Source of the DNA: Manihot esculenta
Lineage: Eukaryota; Streptophyta; Magnoliopsida; Malpighiales; Euphorbiaceae
Length of the DNA: 64,000 nucleotides
Direction of reading: 5' to 3'
NCBI RefSeq assembly: GCF_001659605.2
Contig: NC_035165.2
Coordinates: 12,148,445 to 12,212,444, forward strand
Position 1 is the first letter of the stretch. The number at the start of each line of letters is the position of its first letter. This document shows, in pieces, positions 22,006 to 34,534 of this stretch. The position numbers and the translations under genes were made by a program. Below the pieces are notes generated by a model. It did not search any database. It was not told the origin of the DNA and saw only the letters and a program-made list of their open reading frames with translations.

Positions 22006-25000
22006 ATGAGTTCAGGCAGTGTGGTACAGCCAGTTGTACAGCCAACAACGCCAGTCATGCCTCAGAGTAGTGGCAGAGGTAGAGGGAGAGGGGCAGCCTC
22101 TACTTCAGCAGCAGGTTCCCGAGGTGGAAATCCGGTAGCCCCAGCACGGATTTTCACTGTGACACAGGAGGAGGCGAACACGTCGAACATAGTGGTGTCA
22201 GGTAATCTCATCATTGGGTGTTCAGATGTGTATGCTTTGATGGACCCCAGTGCTTCTCATTCCTTTATTGCTTCGAGAGCCATAGAGAGATTGGGTTTGA
22301 TCAGTTCTGAGTTAGAGTATCCTCTCTGGGTCAGTGGACCCAAGTGTGACCCATCAGTGGCAGTGTCAGTCTGTCGTTTCAGTCCAGTGTTCATAGAGGG
22401 TAGATGCCTTCCAACTGACCTTGTGGTTCTAGACTTGACAGATTTTGATGTCATTCTAGGGATGGATTGGCTATCTGCATATAGTGCTACTTTGGACTGT
22501 AGAGAGAAGATAGTTAGCCTCAGAGACCAGGATGGGTCAGAGTGTGTCTTCAGAGGAGACAGGAGGGGTACACCCAGAGGTATGATTTCAGCCCTTCAGG
22601 CTCGTCATTTGCTTCGGAGGGGTTGTCAGGGGTTTCTAGCTCATGTGAGAGAGCTAGACAGTCAGGTGAGGGAACCAGCCACAGTACCAGTAGTCCGAGA
22701 GTTTCTCGATGTTTTCTCAGACGAACTTCCAGGACTACCACCTGGTAGGGAGATCGAGTTTGAAATAGAATTGCTGCCTGATACCAGACCTATCTCTATT
22801 CCTCCCTACAGGATGGCACCAGCAGAGTTAAAAGAGTTAAAAGAACAGTTGCAGGATTTGGTAGATAAGGGTTTCATCCGCCTCAGTACCTCACCTTGGG
22901 GTGCTCCAGTGCTCTTTGTCAGAAAGAAGGATGGATCCCTCAGACTGTGTATCGACTACAGACAGTTGAACAAGGTCACTACCAAGAATAGGTATCCTTT
23001 ACCTCGGATTGATGATCTATTCGACCAGCTAGCTGGAGCAGGTTGTTTCTCTAAAATAGATCTGAGATCCGGGTATCATCAGTTAAGAGTCAGAGAGGCA
23101 GATGTGCCAAAGACAGCTTTCAGGACCAGATATGGGCATTATGAGTTCTTAGTGATGCTGTTCGGGTTGACTAACGCCCCTGCAGCATTCATGGATCTCA
23201 TGAACAGAGTTTTCAGTGAGTTTTTGGATCACTTTGTCATTGTTTTCATTGATGATATTTTAGTGTATTCCAGAGATGCAGAGGAGCATGCCCAACATCT
23301 GAGGATAGTTCTGCAGACACTGAGAGAGCATGGGTTATATGCCAAGTTCTCGAAGTGTGAGTTTTGGTTGAGGAGCATTTCCTTCTTGGGACACGTGGTA
23401 TCAGCAGAAGGGATTGAGGTAGACCCCAAGAAGATAGAGGCTGTAGCTAACTGGCCCAAACCCACTACAGTGACTGAGATTAAGAGCTTTCTGGGACTGG
23501 CAGGTTACTACAGGAGGTTCGTTCAGGACTTCTCAAAGATAGCAGCTCCTATGACCAAACTGACTCAGAAGAATCAGAAGTTTATCTGGTCAGACCAGTG
23601 TGAAGAGAGCATTGAGGAGCTCAAGAAGAGATTGACATCAGCACCAGTACTAGCTCTGCCTGTCAGTAATGAGGATTTCACAGTGTTCTGTGATGCATCT
23701 CGAGTGGGATTGGGCTGTGTTTTGATGCAGAATGATAGGGTGATAGCTTATGCTTCTAGACAGTTGAAGAAGCACGAGTTGAATTACCCCACCCATGACC
23801 TAGAGATGGCAGCAGTTATTTTTGCACTCAAGATGTAGCGGCATTACCTCTACGGGGTTAAATGCGAGATCTTCACCGATCATAAGAGTTTACAGTACAT
23901 CTTGAGTCAGAGAGAGCTGAATTTGAGGCAGAGAAGATGGGTAGAATTGCTCAGTGATTATGATTGTAAGATCCAGTATCATCCGGGTAAGGCGAATATT
24001 GTGGAAGACGCCCTAAACCGGAAGTCACTAGGCAGTTTAGCCCATATAGCAGCAGAGCGGAGACCAGTCGTGATGGAGCTTTACAAGCTCATCGAGGAGG
24101 GGTTACAGCTAGAGTTGTCTAGTACAGGTGTGTTGATAGCACAGATGAGAGTGACACCTATGTTTCTGGAGCAGATAGCTCAGAAACAACACGAGGACCC
24201 AGAGTTGATGAAAATTGCCAGGACTGTTCAGTCAGGCAACAGTGCAGAGTTCAGATTTTACAGTAAAGGGATCCTCCGCTATGGGAGTCGCCTTTGTGTA
24301 CCAGATAGGAGCAGTGTGAAGGAAGACATTATGAGGGACGCTCATAATGCGAGGTATAGTGTTCACCCAGGAGCCACCAAGATGTACTAGGATCTGAAAA
24401 GGGTCTATTGGTGGCCAGCCATGAAGAAAGAAGTGGCGCAGTTTGTGACAGCCTGTGAGGTTTGCCAGAGGGTGAAACTAGAGCATCAGAAACCAGCTGG
24501 AATGCTTAACCCACTGCCGATTCCAGAGTGGAAATGGGAGAACATAGCTATGGATTTTGTAGTGGGTTTACCAGCAGCATCCAACAGGATAGACTCTATA
24601 TGGGTGATTGTGGACAGCCTCACGAAATCTGCTCATTTTCTTCCAGTTCGGAGTAACTATTCTGTGGATAAGTTAGCACAGGTATATCTGGATGAGATAG
24701 TGAGATTACATGGCGTTCCAGTGTCTATAGTCTCAGACAGAGGACCTCAGTTTACCTCCAGATTTTGGCGAAGTCTGCAGAGTGCGATGGGCATGCGATT
24801 GGATTTTAGCACTGCTTTCCACCCACAGACTGATGGACAGTCAGAGAGGACTATCCAGACCATAGAGGATATGCTTCGACTGTGTGTGTTAGACTTTGGC
24901 GGTTCTTGGAGGCAGCATCTACCTCTGGTGGAGTTTGCCTACAATAACAGCCATCATGCTAGCATAGGGATGGCTCCTTATGAAGCTTTGTATGGGAGGA

Positions 25001-25587
25001 AGTGCAGATCCCCTGTTTGCTGGGAAGAGATAGGAGAGAAGGCTCTTGCAGGGCCAGAGTTAGTCGAGATTACTAGTCGAGTGGTGCCTATGATCAGAGA
25101 GAGAATCAGAACAACGCAGAGCAGACAGAAAAGTTATGCAGACGTTCACAGAAAACAGTTAGAGTTCCAAGAGGGTAATTGGGTATTGCTGAAAGTGTCT
25201 CCAATGAAGGGAGTGGTTCGTTTTGGGAAGAAGGGTAAATTAGCTCCACGGTACATTGGACCCTTTGAGGTTTTGCAGAGGATCGGAAATGTGTCGTATA
25301 AGCTGGATTTACCTGCTTCTATGGAAAGAATTCACCCGGTATTTCATGTTTCTATGCTACGGCAGTTTGTGTCAGATCCGAATCAGGTTCTGAGTGAGCC
25401 TGAGGTGGAAATTCTTACAGATCTCACCTATATAGAGCAGCCAGTACGGATTCTCGACACGCAGATCAGACAGCTAAGGAACAAAGAGATCCCAATGGTG
25501 AAAGTTCTGTGGAACCACCATAATCTAGAAGAATGCACCTGGGAGACGCGGGAGTCTATGCTCCAGCAATATCCATATTTATTTTGA
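22006..25587 (+). pseudogene. Element A pol: protease, RT, RNase H, integrase, chromodomain
   Basis: One continuous frame, interrupted by TAG at 23836 (TGG in relatives) and TAG at 24388 (CAG in relatives). In order: protease with [10 protein letters not shown] (B has [10 protein letters not shown], so the flap glycine is changed); RT with [30 protein letters not shown] and the catalytic FIDD; RNase H with [10 protein letters not shown] and the FTDHKS region; integrase with an HHCC finger (HPGATKMY...CEVCQRVK), core [15 protein letters not shown] and a Glu downstream (DGQSERT...), then GPFEVLQRIG; and a chromodomain-like tail ([20 protein letters not shown], then [11 protein letters not shown]). 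These put it in the Tekay/Del chromoviruses, whose tail steers integration to heterochromatin. Not functional as read. Confidence 0.95.
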
Positions 25588-25628
25588 GGTTAGTTTCCTC
25601 CTTTTTATGTGTTAGTTATTTATTTTCG

Positions 25629-25665
25629 GAACATTCGGGGACGAATGTTCTTAAGGGGGGGAGAA
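25629..25665 (+). other. Stem-loop and polypurine tract of element A
   Basis: GAACATTCG (25629-25637) and CGAATGTTC (25642-25650) are exact complements around a GGGA loop, directly followed by TTAAGGGGGGGAGAA, which abuts the 3' LTR at 25666. The same unit occurs in B at 39844-39880. The purine tract primes plus-strand DNA; a role for the hairpin is not known to me. Confidence 0.85.
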
Positions 25666-27915
25666 TGTAATACCCGGCTAGAGTTCGGCATTGGAATTCT
25701 ACTTTTCGATGGAGTTTTGGATGCCGGAAGACGCTAGCAGGGTTCAATTTATGTTTTTCTATCTTGTTTTGATATGTTCATAAGTTTTAAAGCATAAGGA
25801 AATGAGTTTTTGAGTGAAATAAACCAAGGCAGAAAAGCCAGGTTCGGCCGCTGAAGTTGAGGTTCGGCCGCCGAACATGCATGGCTTTCGGTTTCACGTG
25901 TGGCCGCCGAAGGTGGTCTGGCAAGCCACCTATAAAAGGCCCTCAGTCGGTTGAAAGGATAAGGCACGCCGATTCCTTTCAATTTTTGAGGTGAGACTCT
26001 GTCCTTCTTGAGTATTTTACATGTTTTCATCAAATCTTGCAAAGGTTTGATTAGTTTTTATGTTATTTTGAAGGTTTTAAGCTAAAAACTCAAAGTTGTG
26101 AAGTTTGGAGAGTTTGAAGGAGAGTTGCTCCAAAACTCCACGTTAGGATCGTTCATCTTCTTGGTTTCAGGAGGTAAGTGAAGATCCTGAGCTTGTTTTT
26201 ATGTTTTCTGAAGGTTTTTATGAGGTTTTGGGGGAGAGTTGCATGAATAGGGTTATTTGCGAGGTTTTGATGATTTTGTGAGTAAAGCTTGTTTCTGTGT
26301 TGTATGTGTTGTGTGTTTGGGGTTTTAAGGTAGTTTTTGACCCCTTTGAGCATATACATGAGTGTATGCAAGTTGAGGACTTGAGGTGTTTGAGTTTGAG
26401 AGAGTTTTGGTGCTTTTGGCGAGAGGCAGAGCACGTTTCTGTCTTGCTGATGAATTCAGGTTCGGCCGCCGAAGGTACATTCGGCCGCCAAACCCATGAG
26501 GAGGTGGCTTCGACTGCCCAAGCTTGCCCCCGAGCTTTTGGACTTTCGGCTCTGGAGGGGAGTTCGGCCGCCGAAGGTGCCGCCGAAGGTTAGAGACTTT
26601 CGTCTCTGGAGTGCCTTTCAGCCTCCGAAACTTGCCCCCAAAAGGGTTCGGCTGCCGAAAGTAGAGATTCGGCCGCCGAAGGTGCATGAGTTTCGTTTCT
26701 GGAGAGGACTTTCGGCCGCCGAACCTGCCGCCGAAAGTGTCCTGTCCAGCCTTCCTTTGCATGGATGATTAGAGTGAGTTTAAAGGGATTCTTGGGGAGT
26801 TTCTTAGAGTTGCTCATAAGCTAGTTTGGTCCCTCATTTGAGTCTATCTGTATAGGTACAGACCAGAGGAACCAGAGAGAGTAGCAGTGAGTACTGCTCC
26901 AGAGTTTTCAGTGCCTGCAGAGTCAGTCCAGATAGCCAGAGGTGAGTGGAACTAAACTTAATTTGTTTAATTGAGAAATGAAATGCTTTTGGCATAGTTC
27001 ATGCATCATGAGTATATAGTAGGTTGTTGGCATTAGAATCCATGAATATATTGCATTGCATAGTTATTTGTTGATGTGGGTGAATGCTGAATGATCCAAT
27101 AGTCTCTGAGAGAAGTCCAGGAGCCTTTGACTACGCTCTGGCAGGTATAGAGAAGTCCAGGAGCCTATGACTACGCCCTGGCAGGTATAGTAAAGTCCAG
27201 AAGCCTTTGACTACGCCCTGGCAATGGTAAGTACAGAGGTGTTATATACACATATATATATATATGACAGGAAGACCAGGTGCTCGATTCTACGCCCTAG
27301 CACGGCAGAGTTACCGGGACTATGTGGTGACAGGTTTACCCTTGATGTGGATTGTCTGTGTTCTGATGCATTCCATAAGATCATGTTTTAATGATATGTT
27401 TTACTGTTCTACTCACTGGGCTATAGAGCTCATCCCACTCCCTTAACCCCAGGTTTGCAGGTTCAGTGTACAGAGGAGATCAACAGAGTACAGAAAGAGT
27501 AAAGAGATTTGTAATAGCTTAGAGTGGACATGTAATATTAAAGAGATGTAATAGTTGTGTATAAAGGTAGAAATGTGCTTGACTTAGTGATGTTTGTGTT
27601 GTAAATCTTTTGTTATGTACATGATCTGTATATGTATATGTTTTACAGAGTATGTGAAAAACCAGGCTTAACAGGTATGAGTTACCCATCTAGAGCAAGC
27701 TCTAGTCAGGGGTACAGAGTACAGAGTACAGAGATAGTGCATGCACAGGTTAAGCCTTGGTACAGAGAAAAGAGTTTTTATTTTCACAGAAAATGTATGA
27801 TCATGTATGAGATTTACAGGTACACAGAGAGTATAGCAGGCTTGCTACGGGTTCTGGCGGCCTTAAGCCGACCTGAATCCTAGCGCCGGTGACGGTCCAT
27901 TTTGGGGTTGTTACA
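25666..27915 (+). repeat. 3' LTR of element A
   Basis: 2250 bp, collinear with the 5' LTR. TATA box at 25931, intron-like segment at 26174-26855, minisatellite near 27115-27235. It ends GGTTGTTACA and is followed by the target duplication TAGAC. Confidence 0.97.
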
Positions 27916-27920
27916 TAGAC

Positions 27921-28380
27921 GAGGTCAAGGGGATGATGAATGAAACTCTCAAGTCCGTGGACAAGCTCTAGGTGGACATGGATGAAGCCAATGCTACAAA
28001 GGCAACTGTGGAAATCAGAGTAAAAACTACTAAGGACCAAGTTGCCGAGCTTCAACAGCAAATCTATCTCCTTCAAGCACAGGCCACGGAGAGCCGAGCC
28101 ATTGCCGATAAGGTGACTGATAAGAGGCAGTGGCTCGGAGGGGGGAAGTCTCTATGTAGAAGCGCAAGATGCAGTGAAAAAGGATTTATTGGTGCGTTTC
28201 CCTAGGGAAGATTTCTCCTAGATTGACGATATCCTTCTCGGGAATAACAAGGAAGAGGAAGAGGAAGAGGGAAGGGTGAGGACAACAACCCTCTCAACCC
28301 ATCTACTAAAGAACAAAAAAAGGTTAGGGAAGAGGGTACTGAAGACCTTTTTGCCTTATAATTGTATCTCTTCCTTAATG
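27921..28380 (+). pseudogene. Tat element F antisense ORF, 3' part
   Basis: Continuation of the frame cut at 18207: GMMNETLKSVDKL, then a coiled coil (MDMDEANATKATVE, TTKDQVAELQQQIYLLQAQA), and after a frame change a (R)FPREDF motif and an acidic Glu-rich end. The copy at 58.2-60.2 kb has the same order (TMKETLESMDK, a DEANA-like stretch, KRFPSKDFF, EDEDEIE). It ends near a poly(A)-like AATGAAAAAC. Confidence 0.6.
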
Positions 28381-28599
28381 AAAAACATCCCTTTTTATTC
28401 ATTATTGTCTGTATTATAAATTTTGCTAACTTTTAACAAGAATCGACACTCAGAACCTCACCAAACAACATATATAAGTAAAAATGACTTGGTAAAAAAT
28501 AACTGCAAGGGTCTAATGTCTAGAAACTCGCTTGATAAAAACAAAAAATGACCAGGTAGAAATATCTGAAGTTAAACACTCAGCCCATGGTCTATTGTT

Positions 28600-28864
28600 T
28601 GTCTGTCAATAACTCACAATTGGGTAGTTTTCTAGCACAATTGCTTAACCATTTCAAGGGATTAACACCCCAAATGCTCACCTGTGGTGACCTGTCTTAT
28701 GGAGATCTTTGGCGAAGATTGTCTTAATAATTTTATTATGGGACTAATACCCAGAGACTCACCTAGCAGTAACCTGCCTTGTGGCATTTTTTAGTAGAGG
28801 TTGCCTTAATTATTTTATTATAGGACTAACACTTAGAGACTTGCCTGGTGACCCGTCATGTGGC

Positions 28865-28903
<39 letters not shown>

Positions 28904-29010
28904 TAGAGGTTGCCTTAATCATTTTATTATGAGATTAACACTCAAAAACTTCCCAAGCGGTGACACGCCTTGTAGCATTTTTGAATGCTTCAAGTCATTT
29001 ATCTCTTTTA
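28600..29010. repeat. About 82-bp tandem array with poly(T)36
   Basis: Units marked by TTTTATTAT(A/G)(G)GA(C/T)TAA start at about 28731, 28813 and 28922. The first spacing is 82 bp; the second is 109 bp because the unit contains an uninterrupted run of 36 T (28867-28902). Each unit also has ACTCACCTxGCxGTxACCTGCCTTGTGGC-like wording. It lies between the antisense ORF and pol of element F. Confidence 0.75.
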
Positions 29011-29149
29011 TCTTGTACTTTTGGCAACTCACAGTTCTAGATAATTATGATGCAAATACATTTAAAAAATATCTCGTTAATTTTATTAATAAATCTTTTG
29101 TAAATTATAAATAATTCAGGAATGAGCAATAATACAGCTATTTAATTTG

Positions 29150-30490
29150 GCCAACTTATAAATACCAAAACGAATGACCTTGAAACCCTATATAGTCCCT
29201 TTCAGTTTTTATCTAACTTACCAGACCCAACATTCCCTCCCGTTATATCATACCGTTTAAAGACCATATCTCCCACATTAAAAACTCGAGAGTTAAATAA
29301 TTGTGACATCTTGTTTCTATAGACAACTAGTATGATAAGCGCATGTTCTCTCAGATACTCAGCTTGATTGAGATTGAACTACATCTCTTCAGGTTTTCAT
29401 GACAAGTTTAGGTACTGAACTCTGAAGCTGCTTACCTGGACTTCTACAAAAATAACTGTTTCGGTCCCATATACCAGTGAGAATGGAGTTTTTCCTGTGG
29501 CTAACTGTGGAGTCATTCTATAGGCTCAAAGGATGTGAGACAATTCTTCGGGCTATCGGCCTTTGGCTCAATGAGTCATGAGTCTTTTCTTTAACCCTTA
29601 GATGATTGTTCTATTTGTAACTTCTATCATGCCATTATTCTAGGGGTGGTAAGCTAAGCTCAACCTTAGGTCAATGCGTTATTTTCTACAAAATTTTTTA
29701 AGCTGATCTCCTATACAATCAACCATTAATCAATGCATACTTTGAAGATTTTCTTATTAATTGTTTACTTGCCAATTCATTTGCTAGTAGCTTATTTTCT
29801 ATTAGGAACCTATAAACCGGAGTCATCCACATTTAGGCAACATTGATTAGTAGTGCTTCTTCAATCTCAATCGCCGGGGCATGTAATATCTCAAATGGTA
29901 ATGGCTGGGTCAAATGTTGCTCTCCTGCCACTACCATTTTTGCTAGTAAATCGGCTTCTTTATTGTTCCCTCTTGCTACCTATCGAAGTTCGCAATCGCC
30001 TAGCTTTATTCTGACCTCTGCCAACAACAATTGGACCTTTTCTTTATACTTTGCCATGCTCAAGTCTTGAACCTTGAAATGGTTCTACCATTAGTTAACA
30101 ACTAGTTGTAAATCACGATAAATAATTGATTTTTAAATACCTATCTCCTTAATGATTATGAGTGCCATGATTGTCCTCATATTCGGCCACATTTTTTGTA
30201 GTGTTGAAGGCGAATTTTGCAGCGTACCACAATTTTATTCTTGCTTTCCCTTACAATATTATGCCAATTCCTGATCCTCGGACTTCCCATGCTCCATCTG
30301 CCCATATTTGACAAACCTTCGTAGTAGGCTCTAGAGCCTCGGGAATTAGAGTCATTTCTACAACAAAATCAATTAAAGCATGGGCTTTCATTGTACTTTT
30401 AGGAACATACTCGATGTCTAGGTTGACAATATGACAAACCAGGTGGACAGCCACCCCGACAACTTCAGCTTGTAGAGCACCTTTTGCAAT
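29150..30490 (-). pseudogene. Tat element F: second RNase H and integrase, degenerate
   Basis: On the minus strand, 30454-30251 gives KSTMKAHALIDFVVEMT then QIWADGAWEVRGSGIGII, the start of the extra RNase H (aRNH) typical of Tat elements. Broken frames then lead to integrase: [19 protein letters not shown] near 29500 and FNVGDMVFKRYDITGG...GKLDKN near 29280-29220, the C-terminal GPY/F region. The order RT, RNase H, aRNH, integrase on one strand fits the Tat lineage. Many stops; no function expected. Confidence 0.85.
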
Positions 30491-31605
30491 GGTAATTAGT
30501 ACTTACCTCACCCTCCTCTTCTCTCACAAGGACTGAACTTATTGTTTTCTACTTCATAGATAAATACAAAAATAAAACCTTGCATAAAGAATCTTTCAAA
30601 TTTTTTAAAATTCTTGACACATTCTTTCCCCCAAATAAATTTTTTTCCTTTCAAGGTCTTAAAAAAGGGGAGACATCTTTTGGCGGAACATGATATGAAC
30701 CTCAAAGATGTCACTCGCCCATTTAGTTTTTGGATGTCGTCAGGTGCTTCTATGTCCTGTATTACTTTACCCTAAAAGTATACTTTTCAGGGTTTAGTTT
30801 TTATACTTGTTTTGTTCAATATGTCTAGAGCTTGTTAAACATTGTCCGTGTGGTCCTCCAAAATGCATCTTTTTACCATTATGTCATCCACGTAAACCTC
30901 CTTAAAACTTTGATATGTTGCCCTTACATCCTTTAATCCAAAGAGCATTACTTTATAACATAAAACTCCCTCATCTGTGATAAATGTGACCTTCTCGACA
31001 TACTTGGTATCCATAAAAATTTGATGGTATTCTGAAATAGCATCAAGAAAAGAGACTCTACATAACTTTGGGCACGCCTTATTTAAATCTATGAAATCCA
31101 CACATATCCTCCACTTTCCGTTTAATCTTTTAACAGCACCACATGGACGAGTTAATGTAAGGTACTGTACTTCTTTGATTAATCATGTACCGAAAGTTTA
31201 TTAACTTTTTTAATTATTTACTGCATTTTTGGTGCAAATCCCTTTTCTTTGCTTGATTGATTTAATCGAGTCTTCTGTACTCAATTTGTGAGTGATTATG
31301 GTAGGATTTACACCTATTATATCATCTGAATGTCATGCAAAACTTGTTATTTTGCGTTTCAAAAGGTTAACTAGCTATTCTTTTATATTATTAATTAGTG
31401 CAGTTCTAAAACGTATCCTTTTTATCTACTTCAAGGGTAACTTCTTCCATTGGGTTTGCTGGACGGGTTTTGAGAGAGGTTCGGGCTTCTCCAACAAGTC
31501 AATTGGCATTATTACCTTGTTGAGTTCTTTAATGGAGTGCCTGTAACAATCTTGGAATGACTTTTGGCTATCTCAAACTACTGCCACTCCCTTTGGTACT
31601 AGTAA
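30491..31605 (-). pseudogene. Tat element F: RT and RNase H, degenerate, cut by element C
   Basis: Minus strand. The RT N-terminal lead-in is readable as HSDDIIGVNPTIITHKLS and, after stops, GKWRICVDFIDLNKACPK. 31101-30835 then gives FLDAISEYHQIFMD, TFITDEGVLCYKVMLFGLK, TYQSF and the catalytic box as VYVDDIMVK. 30714-30508 carries RFISCSAKRCLPFFKTLKGK, the connection to RNase H. A block between TYQ and VYVDD is deleted. The frame is cut at 31609 by element C; the upstream protease and gag were not recognised on the far side (48458 onward). Confidence 0.85.
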
Positions 31606-31609
31606 CTTC

Positions 31610-32209
31610 TGTAACGACCCGGAATCCGGACCGCTACCGGCGCTAGGATCCGGATCAGCTTAAGGCCGCCGGGACCCGTAGCAAGCTTGACATACATCAT
31701 GTAAACCTGTTTAATCTCATACATGATCAACAATTACATAAAAATTTTGAACTTTCTCATTCATTTTCCAAACTTAACCTGTGCATGCACAACTCATAAA
31801 CATAAATATCAACCCCACCTTGGAGTCCTCAACAATGCTCCAATGGGGTAACATAACATGTATTAAGTTTGGTTTACATAAACATCATTAAAATCATGTA
31901 CTAAAAAGGGATTAACAACATACTAGGGTCAAGCACAATTCTATCCTCAATAACACCATTACATTACATAACTGTTTAATACTATTCAATACATTTCAAT
32001 ATTTATCATGTCCACCACTAGCTATTACATAACCATAACTTTACTCTAGCTGACCTCCTGGTCTATCCCGTACCTACAAACCTGGGGGATTAAGGGAGTG
32101 GGGTGAGCTACTAGAGCCTAGTGAGCAGAATAATAAAACATCATATTTAAAACATATGATATCATGGAAATGCATCACATCACAAACAAATCACATCAAG
32201 GATGAATTT
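31610..32209 (-). repeat. Remnant of 3' LTR of element C
   Basis: These 600 bases are nearly identical to 46808-47406, the corresponding end of the 5' LTR of C. The sequence stops at GGATGAATTT, where element B begins; in the 5' LTR of C the same point continues GTCACCAATAG. The rest of this LTR was lost with the right end of B. Confidence 0.92.
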
Positions 32210-34519
32210 TGTAATACCCGGCTAGACTCCGGTGTCGGAATTCCTACCGTTCGGTGGAATCTCGGATGTCGAAAACCTCTAGAAGGGTAAAACCATATTT
32301 TTATAAAATGTTTTAATGTATTTTACGGTTTTAAGCAAGAAAGGAAATGAGTTTTGTATGAAAATAGCCTTGGAGGAAGACCCAGGTTCGGCCGCCGAAC
32401 CTCAAGTTCGGCTGTCGAACATGCTTGCGCTTCGGGAGTGCTTTAGGCCCCCGAAGGCATAAGTGAGGGAAGTCCAGGTTCGGCCGCCGAACATGGCATG
32501 CATGTGGAGGCACGTTAGGCCCCCGAAAGTGGCCTGGCCAGCCACCTATAAAGGGGTCTCCATGTCCGAACGGGCGAGCTTTTCTTCCCATTTTCGACCA
32601 AGGTGAGTCTCCGCCTCCCTCACGCCGATCTTGAGTTCTTTCTTCAAATCTTTCATGATTTTAATGAGTTTTCACCTTTGTTTTGAAGATATTTGAACAA
32701 AAGAGCAAGTTTTGGAACTTGGAGACCCAAGGAGCGAGATCTCTCCCATCTCCGAGTTAGATCGTCTCTCCTCTCGATCTTCAAGAGGTAAGAGTAGGTC
32801 CATACTTTTTTTTATGTTTTAAACGAGTTTTATGAAGTTTGATGGGGTAAAAATGCATGTTTAGGTTATTGTTGGTTTTATGGGTTTATGTTATGTTTAT
32901 GAGCAATGTGGGTTGTTTAATGTGTTTTGGTTGGGGTTTAAGTTAGTTTGAGACCCCTATGTGCTTGTTGGCTTGAGTTTGCATGTTGTAGACTAGGTAA
33001 ATGCATGATGGAATGAGTTGGGAGGTTTTTATGCATGAAAGAGGCTGAGTTCTGCCCTTGGGAAGAACTCAGGTTCGGTAGCCGAAGGCTTTTTCGGCCG
33101 CCGAACCTGCCTGTGGTAGCATGTATCGGCTGTCGAACCCTGCCCCCGAAAGAGGACTTTCGGCTCTGGAAGGGAGTTTCGGCCGCCGAAGGTGCCGCCG
33201 AACATGCATGAGTTTCGTCTCTAGAGGGAACCTTCGGCCGCCGAAAGTGCCGCCGAAGGTGCATAACTTTCGGCTCTGGAGGGACTTTCGGCCGCCGAAC
33301 CTGCCGCCGAAACTGCCCTGTTCAGCCTTCTTTTGCATGATTTATGTGATTGTTTCATGGTGTTTTAGGGGGTTTTTGGGGAGTATTTTAGAGTCATGTT
33401 CATGTATGTTTGGTCCCTCATTTGAGTCCACCTGTGTAGGTTCGGACCCGAGGAACCGAGGACCCCAGCAGTGAGTCAGCTGCTTCAGAGTCTTGTCAGA
33501 GCTAGCCTAAGGTGAGTAGAATGACTCTTTATGTTTCAAAGTAAATAAATAAGTTTTAGAGCATGTTCATGCATCACGAATGCCATGAAATATATTAGGT
33601 TGTTTGCATTAGAATTCACGAATATGTTGCATTGCATAATATGATGATGATGTGGATGGGTGTTGGATGATCCTTTAGTCCTCGTATGATATGATGTGAT
33701 ATGATATGGTATGGTATGGAAGTCCAGGTCGAGGCCCATTCTATGCCTCTGGCACTATGTTAAGAGAAAGACCAGGTCGAGACCCATTCTACGCCCCTGG
33801 CATTATAGGAATGTTATGTTATGTATGTTATGTTAAGAGAAAGACCAGGTCGAGGCCCATTCTACGCCCCTGGCACTATTGGGTATGTTGAGGACTATTG
33901 GTGACAAAACCATCCTTGATGTAATTTGTTTGTGATGTGATGCATTCCATTATAGCATATAATTTAAATATTTTATTATTCTGCTCACTGGGCTCTAGTA
34001 GCTCACCCCACTCCCTTAACCCCAGGTTTGCAGGTACGGGTTAGACCAGGAGGTTAAGAAGAGTAAAGTCATGGTCATGTAATAGCTAGTGGTGGACATG
34101 ATAAGTATTGAAATGTAATGATTAGTATTAATTAGTTATGTAATGTAATGATGTTATTGAGGATTATAGTTGTGCTTGACCCTAGTTGGATGTTAATCCC
34201 TTTGTTTACATGATCTTTCAAATGTAATGGTTTAATGATGTTTTAAGTAAGCCAAACTCACTATATGTTATATTACCCTATTGGAGCTTTGTTGAGGACT
34301 CCAGTGTGGGGTTGATGATTATGTATATGAATAGTGCATGCACAGGTTGAGTTTGGTGATTGAATGAAAAGAAAAGTTCAAAATTTTTATGTATGTGTTG
34401 ATCATGTATGGGATTAAACAGGTTAACAGGATGAATATTTGGCTTGCTACGGGTCCCGGCGGCCTTAAGCCGATCTGGATACTAGCGCCGGTAGCGGTCC
34501 GGATTTTCGGGTCGTTACA
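32210..34519 (+). repeat. 5' LTR of element B
   Basis: 2310 bp, TGTAATACCCGG...GGGTCGTTACA. TATA box TATAAAGG at 32547. It carries GCCGCCGAA palindromes upstream of the TATA box (32388-32490) and in 33070-33310. Minisatellite units (AGACCAGGTCGAG(G/A)CCCATTC) lie at 33720-33880. Confidence 0.96.
32788..33439 (+). other. Putative intron inside LTR B
   Basis: Donor CTTCAAGAG/GTAAGAG and acceptor CCTGTGTAG/GTTCGG, 652 bases, about 240 bases downstream of the TATA box. Element C's 5' LTR reads CTTCAAGAG directly joined to GTTCGGACCCGAGG, the exact spliced product. Confidence 0.75.
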
Positions 34520-34522
34520 GAT

Positions 34523-34534
34523 TGGTATCAGAGC
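34523..34534 (+). promoter_or_regulatory. Primer binding site of element B
   Basis: TGGTATCAGAGC, initiator tRNA-Met type, three bases after the 5' LTR. Confidence 0.92.

Larger units (their letters stand above)
18208..27915 (+). mobile_element. Chromovirus A (Ty3/gypsy, Tekay/Del-like), full length
   Basis: LTRs at 18208-20462 and 25666-27915 share TG...CA ends. A perfect 5-bp target duplication TAGAC lies at 18203-18207 and 27916-27920. Inside are an initiator-Met tRNA primer site, gag, protease, RT, RNase H, integrase with a C-terminal chromodomain-like tail, and a polypurine tract, in the Ty3/gypsy order. The LTRs differ at scattered sites, mostly C/T and G/A changes. The copy is defective: part of gag is inverted and several stops interrupt gag-pol. 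It inserted into the antisense ORF of element F. Confidence 0.97.

Noticed and set aside
31610..32209. Independent truncated LTR insertion
   Set aside because: It is the 3' LTR end of element C, shown by the shared ACTTC duplication and near identity to 46808-47406.
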